DNA of 64,000 bases. Source: Brevibacillus composti (GTDB lineage Bacteria > Bacillota > Bacilli > Brevibacillales > Brevibacillaceae). The notes beneath the pieces were generated by a model. The model was not told the DNA's origin. It saw only the letters and a program-made list of their open reading frames with translations, and did not search any database. The position numbers and the translations under genes were made by a program. Shown one piece after another: positions 16,004 to 25,716 of the stretch (positions are counted from its first letter, which is position 1; each line of letters starts with the position of its first letter). The stretch spans positions 2,701,501 through 2,765,500 of the forward strand of contig NZ_CP066308.1 of the NCBI RefSeq assembly GCF_016406105.1, written 5' to 3'.

Positions 16004-16960
16004 ATGAAAGTTACATATCTACAAAACCTGAAGGGATCGCTATGCGTCATTGCAGCTGCAGCCTTGCTTTTGGCCGGGTGCGGCGCGCAGACGGAACCGC
16101 CGGATACCGCACCTGCCACGGCCTCTGCCTGGAAAGTGACGGCCACCACAGGGATGGTAGCAGATATCGTCAAGGAAGTCGGCGGCGAGCATGTCGAAGT
16201 GACCCAGCTGATGGGCGCAGGCGTGGACCCCCATCTGTACAAAGCGTCGCAGGGGGATATCAAACGCATCGACGAAGCGGATCTGATCTTTTACTCCGGT
16301 CTCCACCTGGAAGGAAAGCTCGTCGACATCTTCGAAAAAATCGGTGCCAAAAAGCCGGTAAAAGCAGTGACCGCCGGCATCCCCAAAGAATTGCTGCTCG
16401 CCGATCCAGCTTCGCCCGACAACCCGGACCCACACGTCTGGTTCGACGTCACCTTGTGGATGAAAGCCGTCGAACAGGTCCGGAACGATTTGAGCCAATT
16501 TGACGCCGCCCATGCCGCCGCCTATCAGGCGAATGCGGATCGCTATCTGGCAGAACTGAAGGAGCTGGATGAGTACGCCCGCGCCCAGCTCGGGGCGATC
16601 CCGCAGGAGAGAAGAGTGCTGGTCACCGCTCACGACGCCTTTCAATACTTCGGCCGGGGCTATGACGTCGAAGTCATGGGTCTGCAAGGCATCAGCACAG
16701 CGTCGGAGTACGGCCTGAAGGATGTGCAGCACCTGGTAGACACCCTGGTCGAACGCAAAATCAAAGCGGTCTTCGTGGAATCATCGGTGCCCGCCCGCTC
16801 GATCGAAGCCGTCGTCCAGGGAGCGGCCGCCAAACAGCATACGGTCTCGATTGGCGGCGAGCTGTTTTCCGACGCGATGGGTGAGCCGGGGACCCCCGAG
16901 GGCACCTACATCGGAATGATCCGCCACAATGTTGATACGATTGTGAATGCGCTGAAATAA
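16004..16960 (+). CDS. mntA: Manganese (zinc) ABC transporter substrate-binding lipoprotein
   Basis: A 318-residue cluster A-I solute-binding protein. A lipoprotein signal ends in LLLAGC (lipidated Cys about residue 25). Metal-binding positions typical of PsaA/MntA/TroA are present: [16 protein letters not shown], the [10 protein letters not shown] segment and a late Asp near [10 protein letters not shown]. There is no His-rich loop of the kind seen in zinc-specific ZnuA, which together with the MntR-like boxes favours manganese. AGGAGGG precedes the ATG at 16004. First gene of a four-gene operon. Confidence 0.93.
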   Translation: MKVTYLQNLKGSLCVIAAAALLLAGCGAQTEPPDTAPATASAWKVTATTGMVADIVKEVGGEHVEVTQLMGAGVDPHLYKASQGDIKRIDEADLIFYSGLHLEGKLVDIFEKIGAKKPVKAVTAGIPKELLLADPASPDNPDPHVWFDVTLWMKAVEQVRNDLSQFDAAHAAAYQANADRYLAELKELDEYARAQLGAIPQERRVLVTAHDAFQYFGRGYDVEVMGLQGISTASEYGLKDVQHLVDTLVERKIKAVFVESSVPARSIEAVVQGAAAKQHTVSIGGELFSDAMGEPGTPEGTYIGMIRHNVDTIVNALK

Positions 16961-16989
16961 GCCAAATCGGTGTGATAGGAGGAAACCGC

Positions 16990-17781
16990 ATGATGACGGA
17001 TACAGTCGCTGTCCCCTTGCAGGTGCGCGACCTGACTGTCGCCTATCAGAAAAAGCCCGTCCTGCGCAATGTGAACCTGCGCGTCCCGGAAGGCAAGCTG
17101 ATCGCGATCGTCGGTCCCAACGGAGCCGGGAAATCGACTCTGATCAAAGCCGTACAAGGGCTGATCCCCGCCGCTTCCGGCACGGCCGAGATTTACGGCA
17201 AACCCTTTGCCCAGCAAAGAAAGCTCGTCGGCTACGTGCCCCAGCGTGAATCTGTTGACTGGGATTTTCCCACGGATGCACTCGATGTCGTCTTGATGGG
17301 CCGGTACGGACGGCTCGGATGGTTCCGCCGACCGGGAAAGGCAGACCGGCAGTTCGCCATGGAATGCCTGAAAAAAGTCGGCATGGCCGATTACGCCGAC
17401 CGGCAGATCAGCCAATTGTCCGGCGGACAGCAGCAGCGGGTCTTTCTCGCCCGCGCCCTGGCGCAGGAAGCGCAGCTTTACTTTATGGATGAACCGTTTG
17501 CGGGCGTGGATGCCTCCACGGAGAGGGCCATCATCCAGCTCCTGGGCGATCTGAAAAAACAGCAAAAAACAGTCCTCGTCGTGCACCACGACCTGCAGAC
17601 TGTCGCGGAATATTTTGATTGGGTGGTCCTGCTCAACAGGAGAATCATCGCAGCCGGTCCCGTCCAGGAGACCTTTACGGCGGAAAATCTGCAAAAGACC
17701 TACGGCGGCAGGCTGCAGATCCTGGGCAATCAGGTGCTGCTCGCCAACAGCGGTCCCATCGGAGAGGATGATGCCACGTGA
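16990..17781 (+). CDS. mntB: Manganese ABC transporter ATP-binding protein
   Basis: A 263-residue ABC ATPase of the metal-chelate type. Walker A is GPNGAGKST, the Q-loop [22 protein letters not shown] is characteristic of Mn/Zn importers, the signature is LSGGQQQRV and Walker B is YFMDEPFAG with the H-loop VVHHDL. The ATG at 16990 has TAGGAGG upstream; the in-frame codon at 16972 has none. Its stop overlaps the GTG of mntC. Confidence 0.95.
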   Translation: MMTDTVAVPLQVRDLTVAYQKKPVLRNVNLRVPEGKLIAIVGPNGAGKSTLIKAVQGLIPAASGTAEIYGKPFAQQRKLVGYVPQRESVDWDFPTDALDVVLMGRYGRLGWFRRPGKADRQFAMECLKKVGMADYADRQISQLSGGQQQRVFLARALAQEAQLYFMDEPFAGVDASTERAIIQLLGDLKKQQKTVLVVHHDLQTVAEYFDWVVLLNRRIIAAGPVQETFTAENLQKTYGGRLQILGNQVLLANSGPIGEDDAT

Positions 17782-19130
17782 GTATCCTCTATACCCTGCA
17801 AGATCCCAATACGAAGTGGGTGCTGATGGGCTGCATCATGCTCGGCATCAGCAGCGGCGTACTGGGGTGCTTCGCCTTCCTGCGCGGCCGCTCGCTCGTC
17901 GGAGACGCGCTGGCCCACGCAGCGCTCCCTGGCGTCTGCATAGTGTATCTCCTGACGGGCTCCAAATCCATCGGCCTGTTTTTGATCGGAGCCGGTGTGG
18001 CCGGACTCTTGGCCACCTACAGCATCACGGCCATTTCCCGCTATAGCCGGATCAAGGAAGACACTTCGCTGGCGATCGTCCTCTCCGTCTTCTTCGGCAT
18101 CGGGATTGTGCTTTTGACTTTTATCCAGCACAGCGCGAGCGGCAATCAGAGCGGCTTGGATAAGTTTCTGTTCGGCCAGGCTGCTTCACTAGTGCACGGC
18201 GATGTGATTACCATCATGAGCGTCGCTAGCGTGCTTCTTCTGCTCACGACTCTGCTGTTCAAGGAATTTGCCCTGCTGTCGTTTGACCCCGGCTTTGGGC
18301 GCGGACTGGGCTATCCGATGGGACTTCTGGACGGCCTCTTGATGCTGATGCTGCTCATGTCTATCGTAATCGGGCTGCAGGCTGTCGGAGTGGTGCTCGT
18401 CGCGGCGATGTTGATCGCGCCCGCCGTTACGGCCCGGTACTGGACGGACAAACTGAGCCGGATGGTCTTTTTGTCAGGCTGTTTCGGCGCGCTGAGCGGA
18501 GTCCTGGGCACGTTGATCAGCACGCAGCAAGAAAATCTGCCCACAGGCCCGACCATTGTCTTGTCGGCCACCTGCTTTTTCCTGTTTTCGCTCCTCTTCT
18601 CCCCTCGGCGCGGCATACTCGCCCGCCTGTACCGCTTTGTGAAGTTGCGCAACAAGGTACTGGTGGAGGATGTCATGCAATCCTTGTACGAAAGCCTCGA
18701 GGAGCTGGCGAGCCGTACGCGTGTCGGCGGGGTGTATCTCGGCATCAGCGAAGACGAGATCGCGAGGAAGAGCGGGAAGTCGCCCGCACAGGTAAAAAGG
18801 GCGCTGGCGGAGCTGAGGCGCAGGAAGTGGGTGGTGGAGCGTGAAAAGGCGGAGGGTCAGGCGGCCTGGACATTCACCTCTGAAGGGATGAAAGCGGCCT
18901 ATCCGTTCATCCTCAACCAGCGCTTGTGGGATCTGTACCACATGACGCAGAATCAATACCTTCATGTACAAATCGATCAAAGCCGGGAAGAGCTCGCTCC
19001 CCAGCTCACCGATGAGGTCCTGGCGCAAATGCTGGCGCAGCTGGAGGCCTACGACTTAACGCCCAGGCTGACAGAAAGCACGCCGCTCTATCCCATGACC
19101 GGAAACAATCAGGGAGGTGTGCCACTGTGA
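17778..19130 (+). CDS. mntC: Manganese ABC permease with C-terminal winged-helix-like extension
   Basis: A 450-residue protein. Residues 1-285 are the ABC-3 permease with about eight membrane segments ([37 protein letters not shown]). Residues 290-450 are cytoplasmic and look like a DtxR/MntR-type winged helix ([38 protein letters not shown]) followed by a second helical part resembling a dimerisation domain. Longer MntC-type permeases of this sort are known in Bacillus. The GTG at 17778 overlaps mntB, and its stop overlaps the GTG of mntD. The extension may sense metal or bind a partner; that is inference. Confidence 0.92.
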   Translation: MSILYTLQDPNTKWVLMGCIMLGISSGVLGCFAFLRGRSLVGDALAHAALPGVCIVYLLTGSKSIGLFLIGAGVAGLLATYSITAISRYSRIKEDTSLAIVLSVFFGIGIVLLTFIQHSASGNQSGLDKFLFGQAASLVHGDVITIMSVASVLLLLTTLLFKEFALLSFDPGFGRGLGYPMGLLDGLLMLMLLMSIVIGLQAVGVVLVAAMLIAPAVTARYWTDKLSRMVFLSGCFGALSGVLGTLISTQQENLPTGPTIVLSATCFFLFSLLFSPRRGILARLYRFVKLRNKVLVEDVMQSLYESLEELASRTRVGGVYLGISEDEIARKSGKSPAQVKRALAELRRRKWVVEREKAEGQAAWTFTSEGMKAAYPFILNQRLWDLYHMTQNQYLHVQIDQSREELAPQLTDEVLAQMLAQLEAYDLTPRLTESTPLYPMTGNNQGGVPL

Positions 19131-20011
19131 ATGCGCTCTGGATTATCCTGACAGGCTCTCTCGTAGCCGCCTCCTGCGGCTTTCTCGGCTGCTTTCTCAT
19201 TCTGCGCCGGATGGCGATGCTGGGAGACGCGATCAGCCACGCCATTCTGCCGGGCATCGTGATCGCCTTTTTGCTCAGCGGCAGCCGCGATATCATGCCG
19301 ATGCTGATCGGTGCTGCCGTCGTCGGTCTGATCACCGTGCTGATCGTCCAGCTCCTCAGCCATCACGGCGTGAAAACCGATGCCGCGATCGGCGTGACGT
19401 TTACCGCCCTGTTTTCCGTCGGCGTCATCCTCGTCTCCCTGTTCACGGCACAGGTCGATCTCGATCTCGATTGTGTCCTGTACGGCGAGATTGCCTATGT
19501 CCCCTGGGATACCTGGCAATGGGCGGGCATCGACATGGGGCCGCGTGCGGCCTGGGGCGTCGGCGGTGTCTTTCTGCTCAGCCTGCTGGTTATCGGGCTG
19601 TTTTTCAAACAGTTCAAGCTGTGCAGCTTTGACCCGGCTCTCGCGGCAGCCATCGGCATTCCCGTCGTCTTTTTCCACTATCTGCTGATGACCCTGGTGT
19701 CGCTGACGACGGTCGCCGCCTTTGAAAGCGTAGGGGCAATCCTGGTGGTGGCCATGCTGGTCGTCCCCAGCGCCACCGCCTACCTCTTGACCGACAAGCT
19801 GCACCGCATGCTGTGGATCAGCATGGGAGTCGGGGTGCTCTGCGCGGTATTCGGCTATGCTCTCGCCTCGTGGCTGGACAGCTCGATAGCCGGCGCGATG
19901 ACGGGCGTGTCCGGATTGCTGTTTCTGCTCGCCTTTCTCCTCTCGCCGCGGCACGGCTTGGTCACGCGCGCATGGACACGGCGCAAAATAAAAGTAAGCG
20001 AACCAGCATAA
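19127..20011 (+). CDS. mntD: Manganese ABC transporter second permease
   Basis: A 294-residue ABC-3 family membrane protein with about eight hydrophobic segments (GDAISHAILPGIVIAFLL, AFESVGAILVVAMLVVPSATAYLLTDKL). It lacks the cytoplasmic extension of MntC. It starts with GTG inside the mntC stop (4-bp overlap), showing tight coupling. With MntA, MntB and MntC it forms a complete manganese importer. Confidence 0.93.
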   Translation: MNALWIILTGSLVAASCGFLGCFLILRRMAMLGDAISHAILPGIVIAFLLSGSRDIMPMLIGAAVVGLITVLIVQLLSHHGVKTDAAIGVTFTALFSVGVILVSLFTAQVDLDLDCVLYGEIAYVPWDTWQWAGIDMGPRAAWGVGGVFLLSLLVIGLFFKQFKLCSFDPALAAAIGIPVVFFHYLLMTLVSLTTVAAFESVGAILVVAMLVVPSATAYLLTDKLHRMLWISMGVGVLCAVFGYALASWLDSSIAGAMTGVSGLLFLLAFLLSPRHGLVTRAWTRRKIKVSEPA

Positions 20012-20013
20012 AA

Positions 20014-20056
20014 GGCCATCCCGCAGCCTGCCTGATCGGCTGAGGGATGGCCCTGC
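20014..20056. terminator. Terminator between mntD and a convergent small gene
   Basis: GGCCATCCC (20014-20022) pairs with GGGATGGCC (20044-20052), with an inner CAGCC/GGCTG extension. On the minus strand the arm is followed by TTTTAT. It serves the convergent small gene and likely also mntD. Confidence 0.75.
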
Positions 20057-20062
20057 AAAAAA

Positions 20063-20212
20063 CTATTGCAGACTGGGCAGACGGGCATCCTCCTGACCGT
20101 CCCTGCCAAGCAGCACCATGACAGCGGCTCCGAGCAAGAGAGCTCCCAGTATTTCCACAAACAGCCCGCGAATTTTTGCCAGCAAACCAACTTCCTCCTC
20201 TTCCTTGCCCAC
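20063..20212 (-). CDS. Small single-pass membrane protein, 49 residues
   Basis: The frame from GTG 20212 to TAG 20063 gives MGKEEEEVGLLAKIRG at the start, one hydrophobic segment (FVEILGALLLGAAVMVLLG) and a polar tail ending RLPSLQ. An AAGGA lies about 10 bases upstream and a terminator follows directly, which supports a real small gene. No family is recognised. A longer frame on the same strand (ATG 20214) runs through the terminator and is less credible. Confidence 0.5.
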   Translation of the reverse strand: MGKEEEEVGLLAKIRGLFVEILGALLLGAAVMVLLGRDGQEDARLPSLQ

Positions 20213-20365
20213 ATCTCGCTTGTCCTTTATCAGTCTATGCCTAATTTACCACATTTCTACATCGCTTGGATAAAAAAGCGCCATCGTGGATGCGCTATCT
20301 AGGACGAGTATCGCTTTTTTTCCAGTTGATTCCGTTCTATAATACGGAGACAGGGAGGTGATGAA

Positions 20366-20755
20366 GTGCCAGCAGATGATAAGCTCCTGACAGACACCGA
20401 TACGATTTGCAGTACGCAAAGCATCGATCCGGAAAAAGTAAACCGCCTGAGACCCCGCATGCGGGAGACCGATGGAGTAGCTACGATCTTCAAGGCGCTG
20501 GCCGACGACACGAGAGCAAAGATTATCTATGCGCTCGCGCTGGAAGGCGAGTTATGCGTCTGTGACGTGGCCCATACCATCGACAGTACCATTGCCAATA
20601 CCTCCCACCATCTGCGCCTCTTGCGCAATATGGGACTGGCCCGTTACCGCAAGGAAGGAAAGCTGGTTTACTACTCTCTCGATGATGACCATGTGCGCCA
20701 CTTGATCCTGACAGGCGTCGAGCACGCCGCCGAACAAAAACGCCAGAATTCGTAA
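20366..20755 (+). CDS. ArsR/SmtB-family metal-responsive repressor
   Basis: A 129-residue winged-helix regulator. The alpha-3 motif ELCVCDVA is the Cys-x-Cys site of CadC/ArsR-type sensors, and an N-terminal Cys (DTICSTQ) could complete a CadC-like thiolate site. The recognition helix region is SHHLRLLRNMGLARYRKEGKLVYYSL. The C-terminal helix has DDDHVRHLI with His, a position like the alpha-5 zinc site. The GTG at 20366 has GGGAGGTG upstream. No efflux pump gene is adjacent, so its target lies elsewhere, or the regulator acts on nearby promoters. Confidence 0.9.
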   Translation: MPADDKLLTDTDTICSTQSIDPEKVNRLRPRMRETDGVATIFKALADDTRAKIIYALALEGELCVCDVAHTIDSTIANTSHHLRLLRNMGLARYRKEGKLVYYSLDDDHVRHLILTGVEHAAEQKRQNS

Positions 20756-20757
20756 CA

Positions 20758-20799
20758 CCCGGAGCCGCTACCCCCTTTCCCCTATAGCTCCGGGCTTTT
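20758..20799 (+). terminator. Terminator of the ArsR-family gene
   Basis: CCCGGAGC (20758-20765) pairs with GCTCCGGG (20787-20794), followed by CTTTTG. The remaining 200 bases up to the next gene contain an AAAGGAGG site ahead of a five-codon frame (ATG 20933 region) but no gene I can support. Confidence 0.7.
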
Positions 20800-20996
20800 G
20801 CCCACACGCATCAAAAGCAGATCCGCGCTCAGCTCCCATTCGCTTTCATGCCTATTCCCTGCAGCAGACAGCACCGTGCAATTCACCGCTAGTCTTTCTG
20901 ATTCCAAAGGAGGTGGCCAGCCTTCCTGCCATGATCGCTCGCGTTTGACGTAGCCACTGGTTCAGAGCCCACTCTCGCCAAAAGGAGGCGTCATGT

Positions 20997-22373
20997 ATGA
21001 ATCAGCCGGATATCAGCAATATGGATGTATGTGTCAAAGATGCGATGGAGGCAGCCCTCGACAAGAATCGCGGCCCGGCAGACCCCACCGATTTCGGGGA
21101 TCTGTACACGCGGCTTACGGCTGCAGAGGGAAAAATCCCGCCGCTCTATCGGGACCGCGTCTATCAGCCGTTCGTAAAGACACTCGACGAGCTCTCTGAA
21201 AAAGGCTTCAACGAGCTGCTGCGCCGCGATCCCCGGCGCGAACAGGCTGCCGGCCTCTTGCTGGATATTGCGCAAGCGATCCTGCAAAACGGAGAGGGGT
21301 ACGAAGAGACAGCCACTGACGCCTTTCAAGAGGTCGTCAGCGACTTGTACGACGGCTATCTCAGCGCAGCAGACCGGAAAGGCATCAAGCCGCCGGACCT
21401 GAGCGTGACCGCCCCCTTGGTCAAATGGGGACGGCCGGAGTACGGTCCTTACACCTGGACGATCGGTGCCGCCTCACACTTCGGTCTGGCGTCGGGCATC
21501 GTCAACCTTCCCCCTTCCCATGCCAGATGCGGTCTTCTCGGCTGGTCAGCCCTCAGCCATGAAACAGCCGGACATGACATCCTGCACGCCGACACGGGTC
21601 TGCTCAAAGAACTGGCGCTCACGATTCGCGAGCGGCTGTTGAAAGAGAATTTTTCCGCGAATCTGGCCAACTATTGGTCGCAGCGGGCAGATGAAACCGC
21701 TTCCGATGTGATGGGCATCCTCCATATGGGACCTGCTGCCGGCATTGGACTGATCGGCTACTTCCGCGGTTTGAATGGCGCTTGGAGCGGCAAGCCAGTG
21801 CTGCGCAATACAGGACCGGAGCATGCGCCGCATCCGGTGGATCTGCTGCGCGGTTATCTGGCCGCCGGAGTAGTGCTGCTCCTCCATTTTGACCAGGCCG
21901 ACAGCTGGGCTGACGCGATCCTGGCGGAAACGGACAAGGATCTGACCGCCATACAGCTAGGGAGACACAGCATCGACGCAGACACCGCCAGACGCTCTGC
22001 CGCCGTGGTCGCCCAAGCGGTAGCCGAATCCCCTCTGAAAAGTCTAGAGCAGCATGCGCTCAGCCAGATTCAGAACTGGCGAAACGAAGACGAGGAGATT
22101 GCCGATCAAATTCGCATGCATCTGTATACCGGCTCCGACCTGCATGAATGCCACGTCTCCGGCATGTATGCGGCGCATGTGGTAGCCGCTTGCGTCACCA
22201 GCGGGCTGGAAAAAGGAGCAGACGTTCCCCGAATCTTTGAGGGTATGCTCACCCTGCTCAAAGCGATGCATGACGCCAACCCTTCCTGGGGCCCACTCTA
22301 TGTCAACCATCCTGGCGACCTCATCTTGCACCGCGCTTACCAGATACCTGGCAGAGAACAGGTGGCTGGCTGA
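20997..22373 (+). CDS. Putative metalloprotein with HExxGHD motif, function unknown
   Basis: A 458-residue soluble protein without signal peptide or membrane segment. Residues 188-194 read HETAGHD, followed by ILHADTG. A second acidic motif, ADETASD (231-237), lies about 40 residues later, as the third ligand would in Glu-zincins. The motif has one more residue between the two His than the classical HExxH, so it is not a standard gluzincin. Conserved-looking blocks are YGPYTWTIGAASHFGLASGIVNLP and GPEHAPHPVDLLRGYLAAG. The ATG at 20997 has AAAGGAGG 9 bases upstream; another ATG at 20993 is out of frame. It is monocistronic. I do not recognise the family. Confidence 0.75.
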   Translation: MNQPDISNMDVCVKDAMEAALDKNRGPADPTDFGDLYTRLTAAEGKIPPLYRDRVYQPFVKTLDELSEKGFNELLRRDPRREQAAGLLLDIAQAILQNGEGYEETATDAFQEVVSDLYDGYLSAADRKGIKPPDLSVTAPLVKWGRPEYGPYTWTIGAASHFGLASGIVNLPPSHARCGLLGWSALSHETAGHDILHADTGLLKELALTIRERLLKENFSANLANYWSQRADETASDVMGILHMGPAAGIGLIGYFRGLNGAWSGKPVLRNTGPEHAPHPVDLLRGYLAAGVVLLLHFDQADSWADAILAETDKDLTAIQLGRHSIDADTARRSAAVVAQAVAESPLKSLEQHALSQIQNWRNEDEEIADQIRMHLYTGSDLHECHVSGMYAAHVVAACVTSGLEKGADVPRIFEGMLTLLKAMHDANPSWGPLYVNHPGDLILHRAYQIPGREQVAG

Positions 22374-22502
22374 GCAGCCGAGCCGCTGCCCTCGCAGCGG
22401 CTTATATTTTCTCCGATATTCAAATATATACTTGAATGTTGTTTTTTATTTGGTATACTTTTCCTAACAACACCGTGAAAAGAGTGATTGATATGCGTTC
22501 TG

Positions 22503-22773
22503 TTGAGGCAGTCATGCCGACATACGCAATATCATCTGGGCCACCGGGTTTCGGATGAGCTACGACTGGATTCAGATACCGGGGGCTGTAGACAACCAGG
22601 GAAATCCTTTGCACGAGCGCGGAGTCTCCCCTGTGCCTGGGCTTTATTTCCTCGGACTGCCCTGGCAATCCCGGCGGTCATCCGCACTCATCGGCGGGGT
22701 GGGCGAGGATGCCTCATTTTTGCTCGCGGCCATTCGCCATCGAGTCCATTCGCCGCAACAAAAAAACTCCTGA
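22503..22773 (+). pseudogene. 3' remnant of a flavin-dependent (CzcO-like) oxidoreductase gene
   Basis: The frame has a stop at about 22508, then codes for GSHADIRNIIWATGFR and a normal FAD-oxidoreductase end: SPVPGLYFLGLPWQSRRSSALIGGVGEDASFLLAAI. This matches the last 90 or so residues of CzcO/flavin-containing monooxygenase-like proteins, which have over 300 residues. A promoter-like sequence (TTGAAT around 22433, TATACT around 22453) and a start MRSVEAVMP at 22494 in another frame lie upstream, so a large deletion has joined a 5' region to an oxidoreductase tail. Confidence 0.75.
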
Positions 22774-22791
22774 CACTTGGTCAGGAGTTTT
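22761..22791. terminator. Bidirectional terminator
   Basis: AAACTCCTGA (22764-22773) pairs with TCAGGAGTTT (22781-22790) with A and T runs at the ends. It separates the oxidoreductase remnant and the convergent acsA. Confidence 0.85.
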
Positions 22792-22842
22792 CGCTGTTCA
22801 TCCGATTGTCCGATGTGGCTCGCGATACTCTTTCTTCGCTGA

Positions 22843-24558
22843 TTAATCTTCCAGCGTGGACAGATCGCCGGTGGGAAGACCCAGCTCCCACGCCTTCAGG
22901 ACGCGGCGCATGATTTTTCCAGAGCGCGTCTTCGGCAGCTTGTCCCGGAATTCGATTTCCCTCGGTGCAGCATGTGCCGCCAGTCCTTCTTTTACGAACT
23001 TGCGGATATCGTCCATCAGCTCTTCGCTTGGCTCGTAGCCAGCACGCAGCGAGATAAACGCCTTGATGATCTCTCCGCGCACCGGATCAGGCTTGCCGAT
23101 GACGCCTGCTTCCGCCACAGCCGGATGCTCGACCAGCTTGCTTTCCACTTCAAATGGACCGACCCGCTCGCCGGAGGTGTTAATCACATCGTCTACGCGG
23201 CCTTGGAACCAGATGTAGCCGTCTTCATCCTTATAAGCGGAATCTCCGGATACGTACCAGCCCGGGAAACGGAAATACTCATCGAATTTCGCTTGGTTGT
23301 TCCAGATTTTTCTCATCATCGCCGGCCATGGAGTGCGGATGGCGAGGTTCCCCATCCGATTCGGCGGCAGCTCATTGCCCTGGTCGTCGATAATCGAAGC
23401 GTAAATGCCAGGGAAGGACTTGCCCATGGAGCCCGGCTTGATCGGCAGGCAGCGGAAGTTGGCGACGATATGTCCACCCGTCTCCGTCATCCACCAATGA
23501 TCGTGGATGCGCTGGTTAAAGACGCGCATGCCCCAGTAGACGACTTCCGGGTTAAGCGGCTCACCCACGCTGAGAACATGGCGGAGGGACGAGAGGTCGA
23601 ATCTCTTCACGATCTCGTCGCCCGCCCCCATCATCATGCGGAAAGCGGTCGGGGCGCTGTACCAGATCGTTACCTTGTACTTCTCAATCGTCTCATACCA
23701 AGCCTCGGGCGAAAAGCGTCCGCCGCGAATGACATTAGTCACGCCGTTCAGCCACGGAGAGAAGATGCCGTACGATGTACCGGTCACCCAGCCAGGGTCA
23801 GCCGTACACCAGAATACATCGTCCTCCTGGAAATCGAGAACCCATTTCCCTGTCTGCAGATGCTGAATCATCGCATTATGGACGTGGAGAACTCCTTTCG
23901 GTTTGCCTGTGGAGCCAGAAGTATAGTGCAGGATCATCCCGTCTTCGCGGTCGACCCACTCGATCTCAAAATCGGAGGATGCTTCGCTCATGGCCTTTTC
24001 ATAGCTGATCTGCCCTTCTTCCAGCTCGCCCTCCGCACCTACGACGATGACGTGCTTGAGATGAGGCAAATCTTTTACAGGCACGCGCGGCAACAGCGCC
24101 GGTGTCGTTATGATCGCGACGGCTTCGCTGTCTTCCAGACGGTCGCGCACCGCTACTTCCATGAATGCTTCGAACAGCGGTCCAATAATGGCGCCGACCT
24201 TCAATATTCCAAAAAAGCTCACGTACAATTCAGGAGAGCGCGGCATAAAGACGAATACACGGTCGCCTTTGGCGATCCCCAGATTGCGGAGGACATTGCC
24301 GAATTTGTTGGACAATTCGCTCAACTGTGCAAAGGTGTAACTTTCTTCTCTTTTGCCGTCACTGAAAAGGAGTGCAGTTTTATCCTTGCGTTCTGTCAAA
24401 AGATGTCGATCCAAGGCTTCGTACGCCATGTTTACCTTGCCGGTTTCGTACCAGGTAAACTGCTTTTCCACTTCCGCCCAATCGAAGTTCGCATAAGCTT
24501 CCTCGTAGTTTTCCAGGTTGTTTTTACCCTCTGCGGGCATAATCATTTCTACTTTCAT
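22843..24558 (-). CDS. acsA: Acetyl-CoA synthetase AcsA
   Basis: A 571-residue AMP-forming ligase that makes acetyl-CoA from acetate, ATP and CoA. Motifs: the phosphate-binding YTSGSTGKPKGVLH, WCTADPGWVTGTSYGIF, DHWWMTETGGH, YVSGDSAYKDEDGYIWFQGRVDDVIN, and the C-terminal KTRSGKIMRR with the Lys that is acetylated by AcuA-like enzymes. Length matches B. subtilis AcsA (572). A terminator lies downstream. It is divergent from the next gene, with 170 bp between them. Confidence 0.95.
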   Translation of the reverse strand: MKVEMIMPAEGKNNLENYEEAYANFDWAEVEKQFTWYETGKVNMAYEALDRHLLTERKDKTALLFSDGKREESYTFAQLSELSNKFGNVLRNLGIAKGDRVFVFMPRSPELYVSFFGILKVGAIIGPLFEAFMEVAVRDRLEDSEAVAIITTPALLPRVPVKDLPHLKHVIVVGAEGELEEGQISYEKAMSEASSDFEIEWVDREDGMILHYTSGSTGKPKGVLHVHNAMIQHLQTGKWVLDFQEDDVFWCTADPGWVTGTSYGIFSPWLNGVTNVIRGGRFSPEAWYETIEKYKVTIWYSAPTAFRMMMGAGDEIVKRFDLSSLRHVLSVGEPLNPEVVYWGMRVFNQRIHDHWWMTETGGHIVANFRCLPIKPGSMGKSFPGIYASIIDDQGNELPPNRMGNLAIRTPWPAMMRKIWNNQAKFDEYFRFPGWYVSGDSAYKDEDGYIWFQGRVDDVINTSGERVGPFEVESKLVEHPAVAEAGVIGKPDPVRGEIIKAFISLRAGYEPSEELMDDIRKFVKEGLAAHAAPREIEFRDKLPKTRSGKIMRRVLKAWELGLPTGDLSTLED

Positions 24559-24681
24559 TACCTCTCACTCTCCTTGTGCAGCTAAAGGCTCATTAAAAAA
24601 CATAACTTTCATAACAATTCTTCACTTTCTGACTTATTCCTCCTACCAAAACCTACTTATTCTATCGGGCCCCAAATCCTT

Positions 24682-24687
24682 TATAAT
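24682..24687 (+). promoter_or_regulatory. Probable -10 element for the metallophosphoesterase gene
   Basis: A perfect TATAAT lies about 40 bases ahead of the start codon in the divergent region. The -35 region is not clear, so only the -10 is called. Confidence 0.4.
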
Positions 24688-24725
24688 AGAGTCTAGAAAA
24701 ATCATATGCGGAGGTGAGATCCGGG

Positions 24726-25673
24726 ATGACCTGGATTTTCTTTTCTTTTCTCGTCGTTGTCCTCTTTGCTCGCGCCTACCGCAATACATTCCATGTAAAC
24801 GCGACCCAAGTCAACCTGGAGCTGACGCCTTCCGATCGGTTGCCGCATGCGGACCGGCATGCGCCGCTGTCGATCTTGCATCTCTCGGACTTGCACATGG
24901 AAAATTTGTCGATTAAAGCGGAAAACATCGTCCGCGATTACGCCGAACAACCAATCGACCTGATTGCGATTACGGGCGACCTGCTGGATCGCCATAAAAA
25001 TATTCCTAAAGCCGTTCGTTATGTAGAGACGGTGATGTCTCTGCAGCCGAAGCTCGGCACTTTTGTCGTCTTGGGCAACCATGATTACTTGCTTCCCCTG
25101 CCGAAGCTGGCCCAGCTTACGACTGAACTGAAGCGGATCGGCTGCAAGGTACTGGTGAACGAAAATATGACCGTCGATTTCGAAGGCATGCCTCTTCACA
25201 TTATCGGCGTGGACGATTACGCCACCCGCCGCAGCGATTTGCGCAAAGCGTTTCACGGCGTGCCGGAGGAAGGGCTTCGTCTGGTCTTGACCCACGATCC
25301 CAATGTCGTTTTAGAAATGGAGAACTATCCGTATGACTACCTGTTGTCCGGACATTTCCACGGCGGCCAGATTCACTGGCCAAAGCCGTTTCATCTCGTC
25401 AAGATGGGCCGTCTGCCCAGACTAAGCATGGTCAAAGGTCTTCACGAGTACCACGGCCGTCCCTTTTATATCAGCGAAGGCCTGGGACAGACTGGTTTGA
25501 ATATCCGCTTGCGCTCTCGTCCGGAGATTACGATGCACACCTTGGCGCCAGCCGCGCACTTCGCGCTGGCCCATTCGCATCGGGGTTCCTCGGCCGCAGC
25601 GGAGGGCACAGCCGTGCCCGTGCACGCCCTGCCGACAGCAGAATCGGCGACCTGCACCGTGGCGATCGATTAA
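24726..25673 (+). CDS. Membrane-anchored calcineurin-type metallophosphoesterase (YkuE/YkoQ-like)
   Basis: A 315-residue protein. The first 15 residues (TWIFFSFLVVVLFA) form a membrane anchor, followed by the binuclear-metal phosphoesterase motifs: LHLSDLHM, AITGDLLDRH, VLGNHDYL, LTHDPNV and LSGHFHGGQIHWP. Related YkuE/YpbG-like enzymes act on membrane or nucleotide phosphates; the substrate is unknown here. The last 50 residues are Ala- and His-rich and poorly conserved in look. The start is the ATG at 24726; GTG 24714 is in frame but overlaps the GGAGG site. Confidence 0.88.
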   Translation: MTWIFFSFLVVVLFARAYRNTFHVNATQVNLELTPSDRLPHADRHAPLSILHLSDLHMENLSIKAENIVRDYAEQPIDLIAITGDLLDRHKNIPKAVRYVETVMSLQPKLGTFVVLGNHDYLLPLPKLAQLTTELKRIGCKVLVNENMTVDFEGMPLHIIGVDDYATRRSDLRKAFHGVPEEGLRLVLTHDPNVVLEMENYPYDYLLSGHFHGGQIHWPKPFHLVKMGRLPRLSMVKGLHEYHGRPFYISEGLGQTGLNIRLRSRPEITMHTLAPAAHFALAHSHRGSSAAAEGTAVPVHALPTAESATCTVAID

Positions 25674-25716
25674 GGTATAATAGGCACATCGGACGACTGG
25701 GACGAGGTGCGTTAGC

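Noticed and set aside
22972..24585. 537-residue frame on the plus strand
   Set aside because: It is the reverse strand of acsA and has no recognisable motif.
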